Positions 61,275 through 64,000 of a stretch of DNA of 64,000 nucleotides are shown one piece after another. This DNA comes from Lutibacter flavus (GTDB lineage Bacteria > Bacteroidota > Bacteroidia > Flavobacteriales > Flavobacteriaceae), in NCBI RefSeq assembly GCF_900188355.1, contig NZ_FZNX01000001.1, forward strand, positions 791,754 through 855,753. The letters run 5' to 3'. Both the position numbers and the translations under genes were made by a program. Position 1 is the stretch's first letter. Every line of letters begins with the position of its first letter. The notes under the pieces were generated by a model. That model was not told the DNA's origin. It did no database searches and saw only the letters and a list, made by a program, of their open reading frames with translations.

Positions 61275-61754
61275 TTAAATTTCTCTAAAAATAGAATGCA
61301 TTAATCGCGTTTTATCATTGATGCTTTCTTCCAATGCAATCATAGTTTCTGTTCTGGAAACACCATCTATATCATCAATTTCAAAGATAATTTCTTTTGC
61401 ATGTGTAGTATCTTTGGCTCTAATTTTACAGAAAACATTGTATTTTCCTGCCGTTATATAAGCAACTGTTATATTCGCAATTTTTCTTAATTCGTTAATA
61501 ACTTGTTTTGTTTTAGATGTTTTGTCTAAATAAATCCCAACGTGAGATATAAATGAATATCCCATCTTTTCGTAATCCAATGTTAATGTAGAGCCTTTTA
61601 TAATCCCTTCATCTTCCATCTTTTTCACTCTAACGTGGATTGTACCAGCGGAAACCACTAATTTTTTTGCAATATCAGTAAATGGTGTTCTGGCATTTTC
61701 GATAAGAATATCTAAAATTTGATGATCTATTTCATCTAATATAAATTTTTTCAT
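61275..61754 (-). CDS. Lrp/AsnC-family transcriptional regulator
   Basis: 159 residues: an N-terminal HTH (LDEIDHQILDILIENARTPFTDIAKKLVVSAGTIHVRVKKMEDEGII, about 5-52) and a C-terminal RAM/AsnC ligand domain (about 65-145, GIYLDKTSKTKQVINELRKI, CKIRAKDTTHAKEIIFEIDDIDGVSRTET). Lrp types sense amino acids, and the E1 gene next to it (branched-chain oxoacid) suggests a leucine/branched-chain link. Confidence 0.92.
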   Translation of the reverse strand: MKKFILDEIDHQILDILIENARTPFTDIAKKLVVSAGTIHVRVKKMEDEGIIKGSTLTLDYEKMGYSFISHVGIYLDKTSKTKQVINELRKIANITVAYITAGKYNVFCKIRAKDTTHAKEIIFEIDDIDGVSRTETMIALEESINDKTRLMHSIFREI

Positions 61755-61826
61755 GTCTTGTTTTTAGTAAAAATACAATAATAAGAAACAAATTTATTAA
61801 AAAAATCTGATTATAGCGTAAAAAAT

Positions 61827-62939
61827 TTACGAATTTGACAATTTTAATTCATTAAAATTCAATTTTTCTGCATTTATGATGTTATAAGAACTATAATTGG
61901 ATAGATCTCCGGTTGTTTCAATGCACTTATACATTTCCAGTTTGTTGTTTTTCACTTTAAATTTATATTGAATTCCTATATCTTCAACAACTGCCAAACC
62001 ATCTTTTACTCTTTTCATTCTTTTATAAATGATATCTAAAAATAGTTTATCGTTATTAGGAATAGAAAAATACGGCTTATAGTTGCCAAAACTTGGCGCA
62101 CTAGCAATAAAATAGATTCCTTCTAAAATGGCATAAAAATTAAATTTCCTTGTAATTTCTCTACTATAATCATTGTTAAAATGCCCAGCTTCAATTAAAA
62201 TGGTATTATGTCCCAGTTTTTGAAAATTATCACCTGTTGCAGTAGGATAAAACTCATCGGTATAGCGCCCCACTTGATTAGGAATGCATTGTTGCAGTAA
62301 TTCGTTCATAGCAACAATTACACTCATGGTTTCTTTACGGCCTTCGGTTAAGGTGCGTTCCAGGTCTTCTGAAGGAGCCAAAAATGAGATTGTTGCTGGA
62401 TTTTTTGTTCCTTCTACATTAAAAATAGTGCGTTGGTCATGTAAATTAAAACAAAATTTAGGATTAAAGCTATCTAAAGTTAATCGTAACAACTTACTTT
62501 CTATGGCTTTTCTATCAACGGCATCTCTATTTAAATCAACATTATCAGTATTTTCTCGTGTAAATTTAACAGCACCATCTGGATTTAATAATACAATAAA
62601 TTGTAATGTACAATTTGAAAGTATTATTTGTGCAACTTGTTCAAATTCTTCAGTTGGATTTTCAAAAAAGTTAAATAAATCAAATAAAGCTTTTGTACCT
62701 GTACTTTCATTCCCGTGCATTTGGGACCATGAAAGAATTTTTATTTCACCTATACCTATGGAAATTTTATAAATAGGAGTTTCATTTTCTGAATATCCGA
62801 TTACTTCTTTTTTGAATTTTGATGATAAATTTTTTATTAAAGGGATAATATCACTAAACAATATTCTTCTTCCTTTTAGATTTTTTTCAAAATTAAGGGG
62901 ATACCAATTCTCTAATTTTTCTACACTTATTAATTTCAT
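61827..62939 (-). CDS. M14-family zinc carboxypeptidase
   Basis: 370 residues from the ATG at 62939. Zn ligands in SQMHGNESTGT (HxxE) and FNLHDQRT (His); substrate Arg/Asn in NPDGAVKFTRENTDNVDLNRDA; catalytic Glu in ILIEAGHF. No signal peptide, so a cytoplasmic peptidase, unlike secreted CPA-type enzymes. The operator at 62940-62953 sits directly before the start and overlaps its -7 box, so a leaderless transcript and control by the divergent XRE protein are likely. Confidence 0.88.
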   Translation of the reverse strand: MKLISVEKLENWYPLNFEKNLKGRRILFSDIIPLIKNLSSKFKKEVIGYSENETPIYKISIGIGEIKILSWSQMHGNESTGTKALFDLFNFFENPTEEFEQVAQIILSNCTLQFIVLLNPDGAVKFTRENTDNVDLNRDAVDRKAIESKLLRLTLDSFNPKFCFNLHDQRTIFNVEGTKNPATISFLAPSEDLERTLTEGRKETMSVIVAMNELLQQCIPNQVGRYTDEFYPTATGDNFQKLGHNTILIEAGHFNNDYSREITRKFNFYAILEGIYFIASAPSFGNYKPYFSIPNNDKLFLDIIYKRMKRVKDGLAVVEDIGIQYKFKVKNNKLEMYKCIETTGDLSNYSSYNIINAEKLNFNELKLSNS

Positions 62940-63010
62940 TTTACAAATGTAAATAATCATTAGTTTACAATTGTATACGAATAAAATTTAAATTATGTAT
63001 ACAATTGTAA
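62940..63010. promoter_or_regulatory. Operator region of the M14 gene (three TTACA-N2-TGTAA sites and -7 box)
   Basis: TTTACAAATGTAAA (62940-62953), TTACAATTGTAT (62965-62976) and ATACAATTGTAA (62999-63010); the last two are arms of a perfect 13-bp inverted repeat (62966-62978/62997-63009). The first contains TACATTTG on the minus strand (62944-62951), whose last base is 4 bp from the M14 start codon. Confidence 0.6.
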
Positions 63011-63195
63011 CTACTTATAATTTAAAGAATCAAAATTAAAAACAATCTTATTTAAAGGTATAGGTAAATTCTATATAAAATGTCTAAATCGCTGTATTTT
63101 AGGTAATCAATAGCCATTAGCTAAAGTTATAATCTAACTTAATAGGCGGTTGTGATACTTTTTAAAACATTTTTTGTTTACTGGATTTAAATAGA

Positions 63196-63232
63196 TTACA
63201 TTTGTAACTCTAAATATTGGTTACAATGGTAA
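63196..63232. promoter_or_regulatory. Autoregulatory operators and -7 box of the XRE gene
   Basis: TTACATTTGTAA (63196-63207) contains the plus-strand TACATTTG -7 box, and TTACAATGGTAA (63221-63232) covers the ATG at 63226. A protein bound here would block both transcription and its own start. Confidence 0.55.
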
Positions 63233-63618
63233 ACGTTGAGGAATTTGCAAATAGACTTAAAATTATCATAGAATACTATGAAATTTCTGCAGCAATATTG
63301 GCTGAAAAAATAGAAGTACAACGTTCAAGTATATCTCATATTCTATCTGGAAGAAACAAACCTAGTTTAGATTTTGTTTTAAAAATTTTAAAAACATTTC
63401 CTGAAGTTGAGTTGTATTGGTTATTAAATGGTGTTGGAAAATTCCCGAAGGAAATCGATAAAAAGGAAGTTACCCCTAGCCTATTTAAAAATAAGGTACT
63501 TCCTGAGAAAAGTAAAATTGAAAATAATATGCCAATTAAAACAGAAACTTCTTCCAACGAAATTGAAAGAATTGTTATCTTTTTTAAAGATGGTACTTTT
63601 AAAAACTACAAGGCATAA
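63226..63618 (+). CDS. XRE-family helix-turn-helix regulator
   Basis: 130 residues from the ATG at 63226. An N-terminal phage-repressor-type HTH (VEEFANRLKIIIEYYEISAAILAEKIEVQRSSISHILSGRNKPSLDFVLKILKTF, about 3-58), then YWLLNGVGKFPKE, and a polar, probably flexible C-terminal tail. Divergent from M14; the TTACA-N2-TGTAA sites in the gap are its probable operators. No phage genes nearby, so a chromosomal regulator. Confidence 0.88.
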   Translation: MVNVEEFANRLKIIIEYYEISAAILAEKIEVQRSSISHILSGRNKPSLDFVLKILKTFPEVELYWLLNGVGKFPKEIDKKEVTPSLFKNKVLPEKSKIENNMPIKTETSSNEIERIVIFFKDGTFKNYKA

Positions 63619-63622
63619 AAAA

Positions 63623-63642
63623 GGCTTCTAAAATTAGAAGCC
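63623..63642. terminator. Bidirectional terminator between convergent genes
   Basis: GGCTTCTAAAATTAGAAGCC, an 8-bp perfect stem with A-run before and CTTT after. Confidence 0.75.
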
Positions 63643-63666
63643 CTTTAAATTAAATTGTATTACTAT

Positions 63667-64000
63667 TTATTCTATTAATTTAGACATTCCTGTCTTTAAA
63701 ATAATTATTAATTCTTCTTTATTACTATTTGTAGATTGTTGTTGCAATGAAACCATTTGATTTAGCATATTTACAGCCATTTTATCAAAATTATATTTTT
63801 TGTATTGTTTTCCTAATTCAACAAAATCATTAGTAATATTTTCTATTGCCTCTTTATTATCGCTTTCCGCAATCCATTTAAATGCCCCACTATACAATTG
63901 CTGAGTCCTTGGATTTTGAGTTAAAAACATTCCTTTTAATACATGGTTCGCAATAAAAGGTAGATTTGTTTTGTCTTTTTCATTAATATAAATTGTTGTA
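63667..64000 (-). CDS. C-terminal part of an unidentified protein (partial)
   Basis: About 110 residues visible; the frame is open through the window edge, so the start is missing. Helical, with EAIENITNDFVELGKQYKKY and MLNQMVSLQQQSTNSNKEEL. I cannot place it in a family. Its stop faces the XRE gene across the hairpin at 63623. Confidence 0.55.
   Translation of the reverse strand, partial: TTIYINEKDKTNLPFIANHVLKGMFLTQNPRTQQLYSGAFKWIAESDNKEAIENITNDFVELGKQYKKYNFDKMAVNMLNQMVSLQQQSTNSNKEELIIILKTGMSKLIE

Noticed and set aside
62284-62772. Long ORF antisense to the M14 gene
   Set aside because: It shadows the peptidase coding sequence and has no domain or start signals.

Overview
This AT-rich window (visibly about one third G+C) is a chromosomal stretch from a Bacteroidota bacterium, most likely a marine member of the Flavobacteriaceae. 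The signs are a TonB-dependent receptor with an N-terminal carboxypeptidase-like domain, promoters of the TTTG / TAnnTTTG type with no strong Shine-Dalgarno sequences, and family-specific small genes (Lacal_2735 type, DUF2452, DUF2805). No rRNA, tRNA or CRISPR array was seen. Both ends cut through genes.

Layout. 1-6.9 kb: the 3' end of a large possibly defence-related protein, a flavodoxin-fold protein, two tandem phosphofructokinases (the second with a degraded active site), a universal stress protein and a LacI regulator. 6.9-15.5 kb: a sugar-acid glycoside locus under LacI-type operators, comprising a TonB receptor, a cytoplasmic mannosyl/glucosylglycerate hydrolase-like enzyme, a sodium/solute symporter, glycerate kinase and a GH30 xylanase-like lipoprotein. 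15.5-22 kb: a membrane-bound one-component regulator opposite a small secreted protein, a DUF3360-like permease bracketed by two near-identical cold-shock gene cassettes exactly 2,000 bp apart, small conserved genes, a decayed DUF2452 gene and a CDP-alcohol phosphatidyltransferase. 22-31 kb: a tesA-ybbA-ybbP cluster, then a TetR-ABC-HlyD-TolC type I export operon whose ATPase has lost most catalytic motifs. 31-40.8 kb: mixed metabolic and regulatory genes (ThiE-like, single-domain DEAD protein, methyltransferase, alpha-carbonic anhydrase, aldo/keto reductase, phospholipase C-like phosphoesterase, AraC regulator, DUF418).

40.8-48.4 kb is an unstable accessory stretch: a duplicated structured intergenic block that includes a LytTR gene end, a broken APC permease, a CapA-like protein, a secreted alpha-amylase coupled to a PfkB kinase, and 740 bp of hairpin repeats. 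48.4-55.4 kb carries methyltransferase, MFS, thioredoxin, TlpA-like, TauE, OmpA, lipocalin and pseudouridine synthase genes. 55.4-56.1 kb holds three tandem inverted-repeat-bounded units. 56.1-64 kb has a histidine kinase/REC-CRP pair, a fused 2-oxoacid dehydrogenase E1, an Lrp regulator, and an M14 carboxypeptidase divergent from an XRE regulator with a run of TTACA-N2-TGTAA sites.

The best functional stories are (i) a compact pathway that would import a glyceric-acid glycoside (digeneaside/mannosylglycerate or glucosylglycerate), cleave it and phosphorylate the glycerate; (ii) FNR/CRP-like palindromes upstream of the PFK pair, the stress protein and the gene next to the REC-CRP regulator, suggesting a shared redox/energy regulon; and (iii) the 55.4-56.1 kb repeat units, whose terminal stems show compensating changes between copies.
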